Shown here in pieces: positions 63,957-64,000 of a DNA stretch of 64,000 bases. Each line of letters opens with the position of its first letter. Position 1 is the stretch's first letter. Source of the stretch: Candidatus Stramentimicrobium fermentans (GTDB taxonomy: Bacteria; Atribacterota; Phoenicimicrobiia; Phoenicimicrobiales; Stramentimicrobiaceae). The notes under the pieces are model-generated. The model made no database searches. It was not told the origin of the DNA and saw only the letters and a list, made by a program, of their open reading frames with translations. The stretch is taken from the NCBI GenBank assembly GCA_012520575.1, contig JAAYOB010000015.1:49426-113425 (forward strand), read 5' to 3'. The position numbers and the translations under genes are program-made.

Positions 63957-64000
63957 ATGGCCATGAAGCAGTATGAAGAAAAACTGAAAAATTTTATCAA
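63957..64000 (+). CDS. possible start of an ORF running off the window
   Basis: ATG at 63957 (or 63963) opens a frame MAMKQYEEKLKNFI to the window edge. There is no clear ribosome binding site and only 14 codons are visible, so this is weak. Confidence 0.25.
   Translation, partial: MAMKQYEEKLKNFI

Noticed and set aside
1-64000. CRISPR arrays, insertion sequences, rRNA genes and prophage modules.
   Set aside because: No regularly spaced repeats, no transposase or integrase-like translations, and no rRNA-like sequence were seen.

Overview
The window is an A/T-rich bacterial segment with strong AGGAGG-type ribosome binding sites, no IS elements and no CRISPR array. It encodes an anaerobe-style gene set: rubrerythrin, flavodoxin, ferredoxin-containing ATPases, corrinoid uptake and a complete selenocysteine (Sec) machinery. 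It also has a MacA/MacB-type exporter with TolC-like outer-membrane factors, which points to a two-membraned (diderm) cell. The mixture of Clostridia-like regulation (cobalamin riboswitches with transcription attenuators, floA/nfeD) and diderm export genes would suit an Atribacterota-like or diderm Firmicutes-related anaerobe. That assignment is an inference from gene content only.

Layout. 1-4.4 kb (minus strand): a cobalamin-riboswitch-controlled operon with an exported CbiK-type chelatase, two small exported beta-rich proteins, a substrate-binding lipoprotein and a FecCD permease cut by the window edge; this part looks more G/C-rich than the rest. 4.8-9.9 kb (plus): a second riboswitch operon with two paralogous binding proteins, permease, ATPase and a CbiF-like methyltransferase broken or recoded at an A-run. 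10.3-11.1 kb: a NapH-like membrane ferredoxin. 11.4-14.3 kb (minus): nfeD-floA and a small membrane protein. 14.7-17.7 kb (minus): a third riboswitch and a btuFCD-type transporter, with a divergent corrinoid adenosyltransferase gene. 18.4-20.2 kb: redox/oxygen-defence genes. 20.5-24.5 kb: protease-like membrane protein, hydrolase, sugar kinase, HIT protein. 24.5-30.9 kb: an AddB/AddA-like nuclease-helicase pair.

31.0-37.1 kb is the selenium region. It holds tRNA-Sec, selA, selB and a selD that itself contains an in-frame UGA. On the opposite strand lies a short gene that conventional ORF calling misses: an IscA/HesB-like selenoprotein with an in-frame UGA at the position of a conserved cysteine. 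37.2-42.8 kb has a DUF1573 protein, a tautomerase, a YuiD-type membrane protein that apparently starts at ATA, a ferritin-like/VIT1 fusion, and an acylating aldehyde dehydrogenase bracketed by a 114-bp direct repeat, followed by a macrodomain protein. 42.8-48.5 kb (minus): a PAS/GAF/GGDEF/HD-GYP protein and a marR-MATE pair behind a near-consensus promoter. 48.8-54.4 kb (plus): two outer-membrane-factor-like proteins, a membrane-fusion protein and a MacB-type ABC transporter, preceded by a possible 15-residue leader ORF.

55-64 kb: a SYLF protein, an HpcH/HpaI aldolase, then a probable iron-responsive block (BrnQ-type carrier, MBL-fold protein, Fur) with two Fur-box-like palindromes, two MinD-type ATPases with inserted ferredoxin domains, and a GNAT-like protein. 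The main themes are corrinoid/tetrapyrrole handling under three B12 riboswitches, selenium use, and iron/Fe-S homeostasis.
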